This document shows positions 7,577 through 16,834 of a stretch of DNA of 64,000 nucleotides, one piece after another (within the stretch, counting starts at the first letter, position 1; each line of letters starts with the position of its first letter). Origin of the DNA: Sphingomonas taxi (GTDB taxonomy: Bacteria; Pseudomonadota; Alphaproteobacteria; Sphingomonadales; Sphingomonadaceae); the NCBI GenBank assembly GCA_003240625.1, contig QFMX01000003.1, positions 186,001-250,000 on the forward strand. Direction: 5' to 3'. A program made the position numbers and the translations under genes. A model generated the notes under the pieces. That model worked only from the letters and a program-made list of their open reading frames with translations, did no database searches and was not told the origin of the DNA.

Positions 7577-8665
7577 TTGGTCGAGCAAGTACGTTATGGG
7601 CTGGTCGGAACCGGCATGATGGGGGTCGAGCATCTCCAGAACCTCGCCGTCACCCCTGGCGCGGTGGTGACGGCGATCGCCGATCCGGTGAGCATTTCGC
7701 TCGGCTGGGCCCGCGATGCGCTGGGTGCGCGCGGCGACGGCGTGCAGCAATTTGCCGATGCGGCGGCGCTCGCGCGCAGCGGGCTGGTCGATGCGGTGAT
7801 CGTCGCCAGCCCGAATTATACGCACCGCGACGTGCTGGAGCCGCTGTTCGATGCGGACGTGGCGATCCTGTGCGAGAAGCCGCTGGCGACGACGCTGGAG
7901 GATGCGCGTTGGGTCGTCGACCGCGCCGCGCAGATGACGCGGCCGTTCTGGACCGCGATGGAATATCGCTACATGCCGCCCGCCGCGGCGTTCATCGACC
8001 AGGTTCATGGCGGCCGGATCGGCGCCTTGCGGATGCTGTCGATCCGCGAACACCGCTTCCCGTTCCTGCCCAAGGTCGGCGACTGGAACCGCTTCAGCCG
8101 CAACACCGGCGGGACGATGGTCGAGAAATGCTGCCACTTCTTCGACCTGATGCGGCTGATCGTCCAATCCGAACCCGTCCGCGTCTATTGCTCGGGCGCG
8201 ATGGACGTGAACCATGTCGACGAACGCTATGACGGCGAACGGCCCGACATCATCGACAACAGCTACACGACGGTGGATTTCGCCAACGGCGTCCGCGCGA
8301 TGCTCGACCTGTCGATGTTCGCGGACGGCGCCGAGAACCAGGAGGAGATCACCGCGGTCGGCGACGCCGCCCGGCTCGACGTGCTGATCCCCGAGGGCGC
8401 GCTGGTGTTCAGCCCGCGCACCGGGTTCCTTAATCCGAAACGGGTCGAACGCGAGGTCATCGCGGTGGACCAAACCGCGCTCGACGCCGGCAGCCATCAC
8501 GGCTCGACCTTCTATCAGCACCAGAAGTTCATCGCTGCGGTGCGCGGCGAAATCGACGTCGAGGTTAGCGCGCGCGACGGGCTGATGGCGGTCGCGATCG
8601 GTACCGCCGCCGAGATCAGCGCCCTGACGAAGCGCGTGGTGGAGATGAGCGAACTGGGGTTCTGA
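7577..8665 (+). CDS. Gfo/Idh/MocA-family oxidoreductase
   Basis: A 362-residue NAD(P)-dependent dehydrogenase, usually acting on sugars, inositols or their derivatives. The N-terminal Rossmann fold begins YGLVGTGMMGVEHLQNL (GxGxxG), followed by VDAVIVASPNYTH and the family lysine motif ILCEKPLATT, in which the EKP lysine is catalytic. A C-terminal alpha/beta substrate domain includes the conserved GGTMVEKCCHFFDLMRLI segment with the catalytic histidine region. The only in-frame start is TTG at 7577, preceded by a weak purine-rich site (AATAGG); an annotated start here should be regarded as tentative. The gene precedes a TonB receptor and a MFS carrier on the same strand, hinting at sugar or sugar-acid catabolism. 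Confidence 0.88.
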   Translation: MVEQVRYGLVGTGMMGVEHLQNLAVTPGAVVTAIADPVSISLGWARDALGARGDGVQQFADAAALARSGLVDAVIVASPNYTHRDVLEPLFDADVAILCEKPLATTLEDARWVVDRAAQMTRPFWTAMEYRYMPPAAAFIDQVHGGRIGALRMLSIREHRFPFLPKVGDWNRFSRNTGGTMVEKCCHFFDLMRLIVQSEPVRVYCSGAMDVNHVDERYDGERPDIIDNSYTTVDFANGVRAMLDLSMFADGAENQEEITAVGDAARLDVLIPEGALVFSPRTGFLNPKRVEREVIAVDQTALDAGSHHGSTFYQHQKFIAAVRGEIDVEVSARDGLMAVAIGTAAEISALTKRVVEMSELGF

Positions 8666-8728
8666 ATGAAGCCATACTTTGCGCGCCCCAAGGCGAAATC
8701 GTGTATGACAGCGCAGGACACTGTTTAA

Positions 8729-8745
8729 CCTACCATTGAAGTAGG
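8729..8745. promoter_or_regulatory. Short inverted repeat before the TonB receptor gene
   Basis: CCTAC and GTAGG flank a seven-base AT-rich spacer (CATTGAA) directly upstream of the receptor's GGAGGGG ribosome binding site. It could be an operator for the LacI repressor encoded at the end of the locus or a leader hairpin. Only the symmetry is observed; the role is a guess. Confidence 0.25.
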
Positions 8746-8764
8746 AATTGTGGAGGGGACGCGC

Positions 8765-11056
8765 ATGAAAACGCATTGGTTGCTGTCGGGGGTGGCCTTG
8801 GCCGCAGGGCTGAGCGCACCGGCTTGGGCTCAGGACGCAGCACAGCCGCAGGCCGGCGCCCCGAGCGCGCCCGATGCGTCCGCGCCGGGCGAGATCGTCG
8901 TCACCGCGCAGAAGCGCTCGGAGCGTCTGCAGGACGTGCCGGTCGCGGTCTCGGTGATCTCGGGCGCGCAGATCGCCGCGCAGGGTGCGGTGAACCTCGA
9001 AGGCGCGCAGTATCTCGTGCCGACGCTCAACTTCCGCAAATCGGGCACGACCATCAACCAGTCGCTGTTCCTGCGCGGCGTCGGCACCTCGACCTTCTCG
9101 GTCGCGGGCGAGCCGTCGATCTCCACCGTCGTCGACGGCGTCGTCTACAGCCGCGCCGGCGAAGCGTTCAGCGACCTGATCGACATCGACCGGATCGAAG
9201 TCTTGCGGGGACCGCAGGGTACGCTGTTCGGCAAGAACACGAGCGCGGGCGTCATCAACATCGTCACCCAGCGTCCCGGCAACGTGCTCGCCGGCTCGGT
9301 CGAGGGCTCGTTCTTCACCGGCAACGGCAATGAATATCGCACGCGCGCCGCGCTCGACATTCCGTTGAGCGAGACGATCAAGAGCCGCTTCACCGGCTTC
9401 TACGGCAATTACGCGGGCAACATCCGCAACGTCGCGCACGATAATCGGCGCGTGAACGGGTACGAGCATTACGGCTTTCGCGGCATGGTCGTCGCCGACG
9501 CGACTCCCGACCTGACCTTCACGCTGATCGGCGACTATCGCCGGAGCAACGACGATTGCTGCGCCGAGGTCATCGGCACCACGCCGACCGCAGGCCTTAC
9601 CGCCAGCGTCCTGCCCGATCGCAACGGCAACAAGTCGCGCACCGTCAACCAGGATCTGATCACGCATACCGACGAGAAGAGCTGGGGCGTTTCGCTGCAG
9701 GCGGACGCCACCCTCGGCACGCAGACGGTGACGTACATCGGCTCGTACCGCGAATACGACAATACCGAGATCCGCGACGGCGACTGGCTGCCGACCGCGT
9801 ATGTCGGCGCCAACCAACTCCATGATTTCGGGCCGCAGGTTAGCAACACCTTCACGCAGGAAGTCCGGATCGCGTCGCCGTCGAACCAGTTCTTCAGCTA
9901 CGTGGTCGGCGCATTCTACTCGCGCGCAGAAACCGAACGGACGTTCCGCCGCGACGACGTCGTCTGCACCGCCACGCCGACGCCAACCGTGCTCACCCCC
10001 TGCTCGACCGCGGGTACGACGGTCACCCGACCGACCGGCACCGCCGTGTTCGGCTCGACCTTCAAGAACCTCGCATTCTTCGGGCAGGGTGTCTTCAACC
10101 TCACCGACCGGTTCCGCGCGATCGGCGGCGTCCGCTATACCAGCGACCAGCTCGACGTATTCCACAGCCGCGTCACCACGCTTGCGGGACCCGGCATCAA
10201 CCCGAGCTTCGGGCCGTTCGCGGGCAAGACCACCAACACCAACTGGTCGGGCAAGGGCGGGCTGCAATTCGATCTGGCGCCGCAATCGACCGCCTACGCG
10301 ACCTATTCGCGCGGCTATAAGGGGCCGGCGTTCAACATCTTCTACAATCTCGGCGCGACCGGCACCAACGTGATCGATCCCGAGACCGCCGACAGCTATG
10401 AAATCGGCCTGAAGAACACGCTGTTCGACGGCAAGCTGGTGTTCAACCTCGCCGCCTATTACGCCAAATACCACAACTTCCAGGCCAACAACCCCGACGT
10501 GGTCGCGGGCGTGCTCGTCACCCGCTTCACCAATGCGGGCGACATATCGACCCGCGGCGGCGAGCTCGACCTGCTCTACCGCCCGGTCCGCGATCTCAAC
10601 ATCTCGGGCGGCCTCGCCTATACCGACGCGCATGTCGACCAGTTCAAAATCCCGACCAACGGCTCGACCACCGGCGTCGTGCCCGCAGGCACGCAGCTCG
10701 GCTATGCGCCGCGGTGGAAGGGATCGCTGGGCGGCGACTACCGCATCCGCACCGGCGGCAGCATCGATTTCACGGTCGGCGCGCAGGGCTCATACCAGTC
10801 CAGCCAGATCTCGCAGTTCGACGCGAGCGCCGCGATCCGCGACGCGACCACGATCAAAGCATACGGCCTGCTCGATCTCTCCGCCGGCATCGTCGACGCG
10901 AAGGACGCCTTCAGGGTCGTGCTCCAAGTTAAGAACCTGTTCGACACCAGCTTCGCCTCGGCGATCACCAGCGGCGGGCCCGGTGGCGCCTATCGCTACA
11001 TCATCCCGCGCGAGGCGGATCGCTACGCCGGCATCACCGCAAGGCTGAACTTTTGA
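8765..11056 (+). CDS. TonB-dependent outer-membrane receptor
   Basis: A 763-residue outer-membrane receptor that imports a ligand using TonB energy. A signal peptide (about residues 1-23, cleavage after APAWA) precedes a TonB box, GEIVVTAQKR, and the plug domain (about 35-150), with the IEVLRGPQGTLFGKNTSAGVINIVT plug motif. The remaining part is the 22-strand barrel ending in a terminal phenylalanine (ITARLNF), as outer-membrane sorting requires. Start ATG 8765 follows GGAGGGG by six bases. It belongs to the Sphingomonas-type receptor group used for many carbohydrates and aromatics, so family alone does not give the ligand. The MFS gene starts within its stop codon (TTGA), so receptor and inner-membrane carrier are co-expressed. 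Confidence 0.93.
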   Translation: MKTHWLLSGVALAAGLSAPAWAQDAAQPQAGAPSAPDASAPGEIVVTAQKRSERLQDVPVAVSVISGAQIAAQGAVNLEGAQYLVPTLNFRKSGTTINQSLFLRGVGTSTFSVAGEPSISTVVDGVVYSRAGEAFSDLIDIDRIEVLRGPQGTLFGKNTSAGVINIVTQRPGNVLAGSVEGSFFTGNGNEYRTRAALDIPLSETIKSRFTGFYGNYAGNIRNVAHDNRRVNGYEHYGFRGMVVADATPDLTFTLIGDYRRSNDDCCAEVIGTTPTAGLTASVLPDRNGNKSRTVNQDLITHTDEKSWGVSLQADATLGTQTVTYIGSYREYDNTEIRDGDWLPTAYVGANQLHDFGPQVSNTFTQEVRIASPSNQFFSYVVGAFYSRAETERTFRRDDVVCTATPTPTVLTPCSTAGTTVTRPTGTAVFGSTFKNLAFFGQGVFNLTDRFRAIGGVRYTSDQLDVFHSRVTTLAGPGINPSFGPFAGKTTNTNWSGKGGLQFDLAPQSTAYATYSRGYKGPAFNIFYNLGATGTNVIDPETADSYEIGLKNTLFDGKLVFNLAAYYAKYHNFQANNPDVVAGVLVTRFTNAGDISTRGGELDLLYRPVRDLNISGGLAYTDAHVDQFKIPTNGSTTGVVPAGTQLGYAPRWKGSLGGDYRIRTGGSIDFTVGAQGSYQSSQISQFDASAAIRDATTIKAYGLLDLSAGIVDAKDAFRVVLQVKNLFDTSFASAITSGGPGGAYRYIIPREADRYAGITARLNF

Positions 11057-12288
11057 CGGATACGGTACAGACCTCCCCGACCCCCTCGCTCGCCCATTCC
11101 AAGGCGCGCTGGGGGGTCGTGGCGCTCGTGTTCTTCGCGATAATGCTGAACTATGTCGATCGGCAGATCCTGGCGTTGCTCAAGCCAACGCTTGAGCAGG
11201 AGTTTGCGTGGTCCGATCAGGATTACGGCAACATGGCGTCGGCATTCCAGTTCGCCGCCGCGGTCGCGTTTCTCGGGACCGGCTGGTTCATCGACCGGGT
11301 CGGCCTCCGCATCGGTTTCGCGGCGGGGGTCTTCGTATGGAGCCTCGCCGGCATGGCGCACGCCTTCGTGTCGGGCGTGACCGGATTCATCGGCGCGCGT
11401 GTCGTGCTGGGTGCGGCAGAGTCGATCGGGACACCCGCCGCGGTGAAGTCCGCCGCGACCTATTTCGGGCCCAAGGACCGCTCGATCGCGCTGGGGATCG
11501 GCAACACCGCGCCCAATGTCGGTGCGGTGATTACCCCGCTCGTCATCCCGGCGCTGGCGATCGCATTCGGCTGGCGCGCGGCGTTCCTCGTCGCCGGCGG
11601 CCTGGGGCTGGTCTGGGTCGCCACGTGGTTCGCGTTCAAGATGCCCGCCGCGATCGCAGAGACCGGTGGCCCCGCGCCGATCCGCTGGATCGACCTGTTC
11701 AAGGATCGCCGGACGCTGGCCATCGCAGTCGCGAAAGTGCTGTCGGATCAGGTCTGGTTCTTCATGCTGTCGTGGTTGCCCGATCTGTTCCACCGGCTGT
11801 TCGGACTGCCGCAGGGGCAGGTCGGACTCCCCGTCGCGCTCGTCTATGCGCTCGCGGCGTGCGGCGCGCTCACCGGCGGCTGGTTGCCGACGCGGCTGAT
11901 GGCGCGCGGCTGGAGCCTCGACCGCGCCCGCAAATCCACGCTGCTCCTGTATGCGGTGCTGATCATCCCGGTACCGATCGTGCTGTCGCTGCAAAGCCCC
12001 TGGACCGCGGCGCTGGTGCTCGGCCTCGGGCTGTTCGCGCATCAGGGGTTCTCGACCAACGTCTTCGCGCTGACCACCGACGTCATGCCGGCGCGCTCGG
12101 TAGGCTCGACGATCGGGATCGCCGCGTTCTGCGGCAACATGGGATCGATCGGCATGATCCAGCTGTCCGCCTGGTCGCTCGGCCACGGCTTTGGCTACGC
12201 GCCGATGCTGGCAATCTGCGCGGTCAGCTATCTGCTGGCGCTGGGGTTCATCCAGCTGCTTATCCCGCGGATCGAACCGGCCCGGTAG
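11053..12288 (+). CDS. MFS transporter, ACS family (hexuronate transporter-like)
   Basis: A 411-residue, 12-helix major facilitator permease. The first helix ends with MLNYVDRQILALLKPTLEQEF and is followed by SDQDYGNMASAFQFAAAVAFLGTGWFIDRVGLRIGFAAGV, the signature pattern of the anion:cation symporter family that includes hexuronate transporter ExuT and related sugar-acid carriers. It probably brings the receptor's ligand, or a product of it, across the inner membrane with protons. The start is TTG 11053 overlapping the receptor stop by four bases. The 3' end overlaps the convergent lacI-type gene by 29 bases. A sugar acid is the most likely substrate class, but this is family-level inference. 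Confidence 0.88.
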   Translation: MTDTVQTSPTPSLAHSKARWGVVALVFFAIMLNYVDRQILALLKPTLEQEFAWSDQDYGNMASAFQFAAAVAFLGTGWFIDRVGLRIGFAAGVFVWSLAGMAHAFVSGVTGFIGARVVLGAAESIGTPAAVKSAATYFGPKDRSIALGIGNTAPNVGAVITPLVIPALAIAFGWRAAFLVAGGLGLVWVATWFAFKMPAAIAETGGPAPIRWIDLFKDRRTLAIAVAKVLSDQVWFFMLSWLPDLFHRLFGLPQGQVGLPVALVYALAACGALTGGWLPTRLMARGWSLDRARKSTLLLYAVLIIPVPIVLSLQSPWTAALVLGLGLFAHQGFSTNVFALTTDVMPARSVGSTIGIAAFCGNMGSIGMIQLSAWSLGHGFGYAPMLAICAVSYLLALGFIQLLIPRIEPAR

Positions 12289-13267
12289 AGTCGCGGCGGA
12301 TCAGTTCGAACGGCACTTCGATCCGCTTCACCGCGAACTCGGCGGCGAGAAGCAGATCGGCCGCCGTGTAGCCAAGCGTCCGCGTCGGCTGGCGGATCGT
12401 CGTCAGCGCGGGCCACACGAACCGCGAGATCGCATCGTCGCCAAAGCCGGCGATTGACAGGTCGGTGGGTACCGACAGCCCGCGGCGGTGCGCGACGCTG
12501 AGCACGCCTGCCGCCATGTCGTCGTTCGAGGCGAAGATCGCGGTGGGCGGCAGGCGGAGCGCCAACAGCGCCTCGGCCGCGTCGGCGCCGGATGCGAAGT
12601 CATAGTCGCCGGGCCGTACCAGGACGGGATCGAACGCGATCTCGGCTTCGTCGAGCGCGGCGCGATATCCGGCAAGTCGCTGCACGCTGGTCGCATAGCT
12701 CACATGCCCCGAGACGAAGCCGATGCGGCGGTGGCCGAGTGCCAGCAGATGCCGCGTCATCACGGTCGCAGCACCGATATTGTCGATGAACACCGATGCG
12801 GTGAGATCTAGGTCGGTCCCCGGCGAGACGCGGACGAACCGCACTTTCCGACGCGCCATCAGCGCCAATATTTCGGGATAGTCGGTCGCCGGTGGCGTCA
12901 GGATCAGTCCGTCGACACCCGATCCGTCGATCAGGCTCTCGATATCTTCGATCAATCGGTCGGAGTCGTGGTCATAGGGCTGCGCGATCATCCGCACGCC
13001 GTCGAGCAGACAGCGGTCGCGGATACCCGACTGCATCTCGTAGACGTAATAGGGGCTGGGATTGTCGCACGCGAGCGCGATCTGGAAGCTGCGATGCCCC
13101 GCCAGCGTCCGCGCGGCCATGTTCGGCCGGTATTTGAGCGTCGCGAACGCCGCCGTCACCCGCGCCCGCGTCGCCTCCGAAACGCGAGGCTCGTTGTTGA
13201 GCACCCGCGAAACCGTCTTGATCGAAACGCCGGCTAGCCGCGACACGTCGTTGATAGTTGGCCGCAC
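12260..13267 (-). CDS. LacI-family transcriptional repressor
   Basis: A 335-residue regulator. The N-terminal LacI helix-turn-helix and hinge are clear: PTINDVSRLAGVSIKTVSRVLN, then RVSEATRARV and RPNMAARTLAG. A periplasmic-binding-protein-like effector domain follows, with GLILTPP, ALGHRRIGFVSG, and the FASNDDMAAGVL segment typical of sugar-binding LacI proteins. I chose GTG 13267 because it sits five bases after GGGAGG and starts the HTH at residue 2-4 as is normal; the upstream frame lacks a site. It is convergent with the ACS-type carrier and probably represses the receptor-carrier genes, with a sugar or sugar acid as inducer. Confidence 0.92.
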   Translation of the reverse strand: MRPTINDVSRLAGVSIKTVSRVLNNEPRVSEATRARVTAAFATLKYRPNMAARTLAGHRSFQIALACDNPSPYYVYEMQSGIRDRCLLDGVRMIAQPYDHDSDRLIEDIESLIDGSGVDGLILTPPATDYPEILALMARRKVRFVRVSPGTDLDLTASVFIDNIGAATVMTRHLLALGHRRIGFVSGHVSYATSVQRLAGYRAALDEAEIAFDPVLVRPGDYDFASGADAAEALLALRLPPTAIFASNDDMAAGVLSVAHRRGLSVPTDLSIAGFGDDAISRFVWPALTTIRQPTRTLGYTAADLLLAAEFAVKRIEVPFELIRRDSTGPVRSAG

Positions 13268-13508
13268 GCTGCCCTCCCCTTGCGCTCCTTGGATGGAGAC
13301 ATATCGCAACAGCGTCAAAGCAAACTGGTTCGAGCCCGGCGAGGTTGGCAATTAGTTGCTGGATCGGTGCATGGGCGACACAGCCGACAGGCTTCGATCG
13401 GGCGAACGAACCTGTCGAAACCGAATGCCGACAAATAAAAATGTATTTTGGTAATTGGATGAAACCGTTAATGTTTTGATCCTATAATGGTCGCGCAAGG
13501 AGTACCGC

Positions 13509-15284
13509 GTGCGCGACTATCAGGAAGAAGCCCGGCTTGACGCTCTGTACCAGCTCAAGCTGCTCAACACCTCGCCAACCGAGAGCTTCGACCGGATCAC
13601 CCGGATGGCGAGCCAGATCTTCGGCCTGCCGGTTGCAGCGGTTTCCCTGACCGATCACGACCGGCAATGGTTCAAATCCCGGGTTGGCGTGGATCATACC
13701 AGCATTCCCCGCGACCGGGCGCCCTGTGCCCAGGTCACCGCATCCAGCGCATTGCTGGTGATCGAAGACCTGCACGCCGATCCCTATTACGCCGAAAGCG
13801 TCCTGGGTCGCGCGGGAACCCGATTTTATGCGGGAGCGCCGCTGATCACCAGCGACGGCTACGGCCTGGGCGCGCTGTGCGTCCTGGGAACCGAACCGAG
13901 ACAGGCAACGCCAAGGGAGTTGGCCGCGCTCGTCGATCTCGCCGCGATGGTAATGGCCCAGATCGAGTTGCAGCACGCGTTCGGGCATGTGGATCCCGTC
14001 AGCGGGCTGCCCACGCGCACGCAGTTCCGCGACGATCTCATCGATCTGGCCCGGGATCATCCGGGCGAACAGCGGCTTGCCGTGGTGGTGGATCTGGCGC
14101 GCGACGATCAGATCAGCCGGATCACGCGGGTTCTCGGCGGCGCCCGTGTCGACGAAATGATCCGCGAAGCCACCCGGTCGCTGCTCAAGGTGCTTAAACC
14201 CCCGCGCTCGGCCTATCATGTCGGCCCGGCGCAACTCGCGTTTCTGTCGCCGCCGGGCATCGAGCAGGTCGCCTATCTGCAGGCGCTTCAATTGGAGTTC
14301 GAGCGGATCCGGGCGTCGTCCTCGGTCCGGTTCGTCACCAACGTCGCGATCGGCGTACGTCCGTTCGTCCTCGGCGAGATGCCGGCCGACGACGTGCTGC
14401 GCGGTGCTGCCAGCGCGGCGCAGGACGCGCGGGGCGCGGACGGCGCCATCGCGCTATATTCGTCGTCGAGCGATACCGCGCACCAGCGGCAATACGGCCT
14501 GCTCCGCGACTTCGGCACGGCGCTGGAGATGACCGACCAGCTCCGCCTCGTCTATCAGCCGCGGATCGACCTGAAGACCGGCAGGTGCGTCGGCGCCGAG
14601 GCACTGCTGCGGTGGCGACATCCGAGGCTGGGCGACGTTTCCCCGGCCGAGTTCATTCCGCTGATCGAACAGACCTCGCTGGCGCGACAGACGACGCAAT
14701 GGGTGGTCGACGCGGCGATGGAGCAGCTTGCCGACTGGGGAGGAACGGGCGGCGCCGTCGCGCTGTCGGTGAACATTTCCGCCGCCAATCTCGGCGAGGC
14801 CGATTTCGTCCAGCGTATTCAGCTCGGCCTGCTGAAGCGCGGTTTACGCCCCGACCAGCTGGAGATCGAGCTTACCGAAAGCGCGATCATGGAACAGCCG
14901 GAAAAGGCCATGGCTGTGCTGCGCGAGTTGGATGCGGCGGGGATCCGCCTTGCGATCGACGATTTCGGGACGGGCCATAGCAGCCTGGCCTATCTCCAGC
15001 AGCTGCCGGCCCGGGTCCTCAAGATCGATCAGGCGTTTATCCGCAATCTCACCGAACCTAGCGGGCCCAACTTCGTGCTCGTCGAGGCGATGATCGGCCT
15101 TGCCCACCGGCTTGGCTATCTGGTGGTCGCGGAGGGGATCGAGACGACCGAAGCCGCTGCCATCTTGACGGAATTGCAGTGCGAGGAGGCACAGGGATTC
15201 TGGTTCGCACGGCCGATGGAAGCCGAGCAGTTCGCCGAATGGCTGGAGGAGCGTCAGGGTACGCCCTCGCTGTTGGTCGCGTAG
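13509..15284 (+). CDS. GAF / degenerate GGDEF / EAL cyclic-di-GMP phosphodiesterase
   Basis: A 591-residue cytoplasmic signalling protein. Residues about 20-155 form a GAF sensor domain (DRITRMASQIFGLPVAAVSLTD). Residues about 160-315 keep a GGDEF fold, but the active-site loop reads VGPAQLAF (238-245) instead of GGDEF, so cyclase activity should be lost. The EAL domain (about 335-580) has all expected catalytic residues: Glu364 in GAEALLRW, Asn422, Glu457 in ELTES, Asp484-Asp485 in IDDFGTG, Lys505 in LKID and Glu542 in AEGIE. It therefore should hydrolyse c-di-GMP, possibly controlled by a ligand of the GAF domain. GTG 13509 follows AAGGAG. There are no transmembrane segments. Confidence 0.92.
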   Translation: MRDYQEEARLDALYQLKLLNTSPTESFDRITRMASQIFGLPVAAVSLTDHDRQWFKSRVGVDHTSIPRDRAPCAQVTASSALLVIEDLHADPYYAESVLGRAGTRFYAGAPLITSDGYGLGALCVLGTEPRQATPRELAALVDLAAMVMAQIELQHAFGHVDPVSGLPTRTQFRDDLIDLARDHPGEQRLAVVVDLARDDQISRITRVLGGARVDEMIREATRSLLKVLKPPRSAYHVGPAQLAFLSPPGIEQVAYLQALQLEFERIRASSSVRFVTNVAIGVRPFVLGEMPADDVLRGAASAAQDARGADGAIALYSSSSDTAHQRQYGLLRDFGTALEMTDQLRLVYQPRIDLKTGRCVGAEALLRWRHPRLGDVSPAEFIPLIEQTSLARQTTQWVVDAAMEQLADWGGTGGAVALSVNISAANLGEADFVQRIQLGLLKRGLRPDQLEIELTESAIMEQPEKAMAVLRELDAAGIRLAIDDFGTGHSSLAYLQQLPARVLKIDQAFIRNLTEPSGPNFVLVEAMIGLAHRLGYLVVAEGIETTEAAAILTELQCEEAQGFWFARPMEAEQFAEWLEERQGTPSLLVA

Positions 15285-15468
15285 GACGCTTCGCGCGAAG
15301 CCGAGGCGATCTAGCAAGACGATCCGCGGTGCGAGGCGGAAGAGAGAACGTCAAACCACCCTCCCCCGGCTTTCCTGATTGACGCAGTGCAGCATAAAAC
15401 CTACCTGCCCGCGCTCAGGACGCTAAGCCCTACCAGGCGCAGCTTTAGCTCAGCGCTGGAGGCGCCGC

Positions 15469-16758
15469 GTGACAATGACCATGACTTTCGCCGATCTCTC
15501 GCTTGCGCCCACCTTGCTGCAGGCGCTCGCCGAAGAGGGCTATACTCACCCGACGCCGATCCAGGCGCAGTCGATCCCGATGCTGTTGGAAGGTCGCGAC
15601 ATGCTCGGCATGGCGCAGACCGGTACCGGCAAGACCGCGGCGTTCGCGCTGCCGCTGCTGCACCGCCTTGCCGCCAACCCTCGCCCGGCGCCGAAGGGTG
15701 GCGCGCGCGTGCTGGTCCTCGCACCGACGCGCGAACTCGTTTCGCAGATCGCTGCCGGCTTCGAGAGCTTCGGCCGGCACATCAAGCCGAGCGTGATGAC
15801 GATCTTTGGTGGCGTCAGCCAGTTCCACCAGGTCAAGGCGCTCGAAGCCGGTATCGACATCATCGTCGCCGCGCCAGGCCGCCTGCTCGATCTGGTCGAG
15901 CAGGGCCTTTGCGACCTGTCGCAGCTCGAGGCGCTGGTGCTCGACGAGGCCGACCAGATGCTCGACATGGGGTTCGCCAAGCCAATCGAGCGGATCGTCG
16001 CCACGCTGCCGACGGATCGCCACACGCTGCTGTTCTCGGCGACGATGCCGAAGTCGATCGCCGCGCTGGCCGAGAGCCTGTTGCGCGATCCGGCGAAGGT
16101 CGAGATCGCACCGCCCTCGACCACGGTCGACCGGATCGACCAGTCGGTGATGTTCCTCGACGCGGCCGACAAGAAGGCGGCGCTGCTGGCGTTGTTGCAG
16201 ACACCGAACATGGGCCAGGCGGTCGTCTTCACGCTCCAGAAGAACATCGCCAACGACGTCTGTGCGTTCATCGGCGAGGCAGGCATCACCGCCGAGGCGC
16301 TGCATGGCAACAAGTCGCAGGGCCAGCGCGAGCGTGCGCTCGACGCGTTCCGTGCCGGCACCGTGCAGGTGCTCGTCGCGACCGACATTGCCGCGCGCGG
16401 GATCGACGTCGACACGGTGACGCATGTGTTCAACCACGATCTGCCGAGCCTGCCGGAAAGCTATGTCCACCGCATCGGCCGTACCGGTCGTGCCGGGCGG
16501 AGCGGCTTCGCGATCACCTTGTGCGATGCCGAGCAGCGCGCGTGGCTGCACGATGTCGAGCGCGAGATCGGGCGCACGCTGACCGTGCAGGACGACCACG
16601 AATGGCATTGCGAAATCGCGCGTCACTCGACCAAGCGCGCGCCGGTGCTGGGCGGCGGCCCGGTCAAGCAGATCAAGCCTGCCAAGCCCGCGCGCGAGCG
16701 CAAGGTGTGGACCGAGGAAGAGAAGCTCGCCGCGCGGATGGCCGCCAAGGCTGCCTGA
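15469..16758 (+). CDS. DEAD-box ATP-dependent RNA helicase (RhlE-like)
   Basis: A 429-residue RNA helicase that unwinds RNA duplexes, with likely roles in ribosome assembly or mRNA decay. All motifs are present: Q motif (PTPIQAQSIP), I (AQTGTGKT), Ia (APTRELV), GG, II (DEAD), III (SAT), and in domain 2 the ATDIAARGID and HRIGRTGRAG motifs. A short lysine-rich tail ends the protein, as in the RhlE group. GTG 15469 lies six bases after GGAGG; ATG codons at 15475 and 15481 are possible starts and the family usually begins at MTF. It stands alone, after the phosphodiesterase gene. Confidence 0.93.
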   Translation: MTMTMTFADLSLAPTLLQALAEEGYTHPTPIQAQSIPMLLEGRDMLGMAQTGTGKTAAFALPLLHRLAANPRPAPKGGARVLVLAPTRELVSQIAAGFESFGRHIKPSVMTIFGGVSQFHQVKALEAGIDIIVAAPGRLLDLVEQGLCDLSQLEALVLDEADQMLDMGFAKPIERIVATLPTDRHTLLFSATMPKSIAALAESLLRDPAKVEIAPPSTTVDRIDQSVMFLDAADKKAALLALLQTPNMGQAVVFTLQKNIANDVCAFIGEAGITAEALHGNKSQGQRERALDAFRAGTVQVLVATDIAARGIDVDTVTHVFNHDLPSLPESYVHRIGRTGRAGRSGFAITLCDAEQRAWLHDVEREIGRTLTVQDDHEWHCEIARHSTKRAPVLGGGPVKQIKPAKPARERKVWTEEEKLAARMAAKAA

Positions 16759-16798
16759 CGGAACGATACGAGACACGGGGGGACGGCGTCGGGCTTGG

Positions 16799-16821
16799 GG
16801 TGCGGATCGGCAGATCGCACC
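16799..16821. terminator. Hairpin between the convergent helicase and exporter genes
   Basis: GGTGC, a bulged G and GATC pair with GATC and GCACC around a GGCA loop, in the 76-base gap between two converging genes. The nine-base stem with one bulge could terminate either transcript, but no T tract is present. Confidence 0.3.
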
Positions 16822-16834
16822 TTGCTCGGCGCGT

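Noticed and set aside
7556..10633. Very long minus-strand open frame of over 1000 codons
   Set aside because: It is antisense to the Gfo/Idh/MocA and TonB receptor genes and is Arg/Asp/Gly-rich with no family pattern; such frames arise from GC-rich third codon positions.
15292..15305. Palindrome GCTTCGCGCGAAGC after the phosphodiesterase gene as a terminator
   Set aside because: It has almost no loop and no T tract; short GC palindromes are frequent in this genome.
15438..15465. tRNA-like fragment TTTAGCTCAGCGCTGGAG before the helicase gene
   Set aside because: It resembles a D-arm, but no acceptor stem, anticodon arm or T-arm pairs around it; it is simply the leader ending in the GGAGG ribosome binding site.
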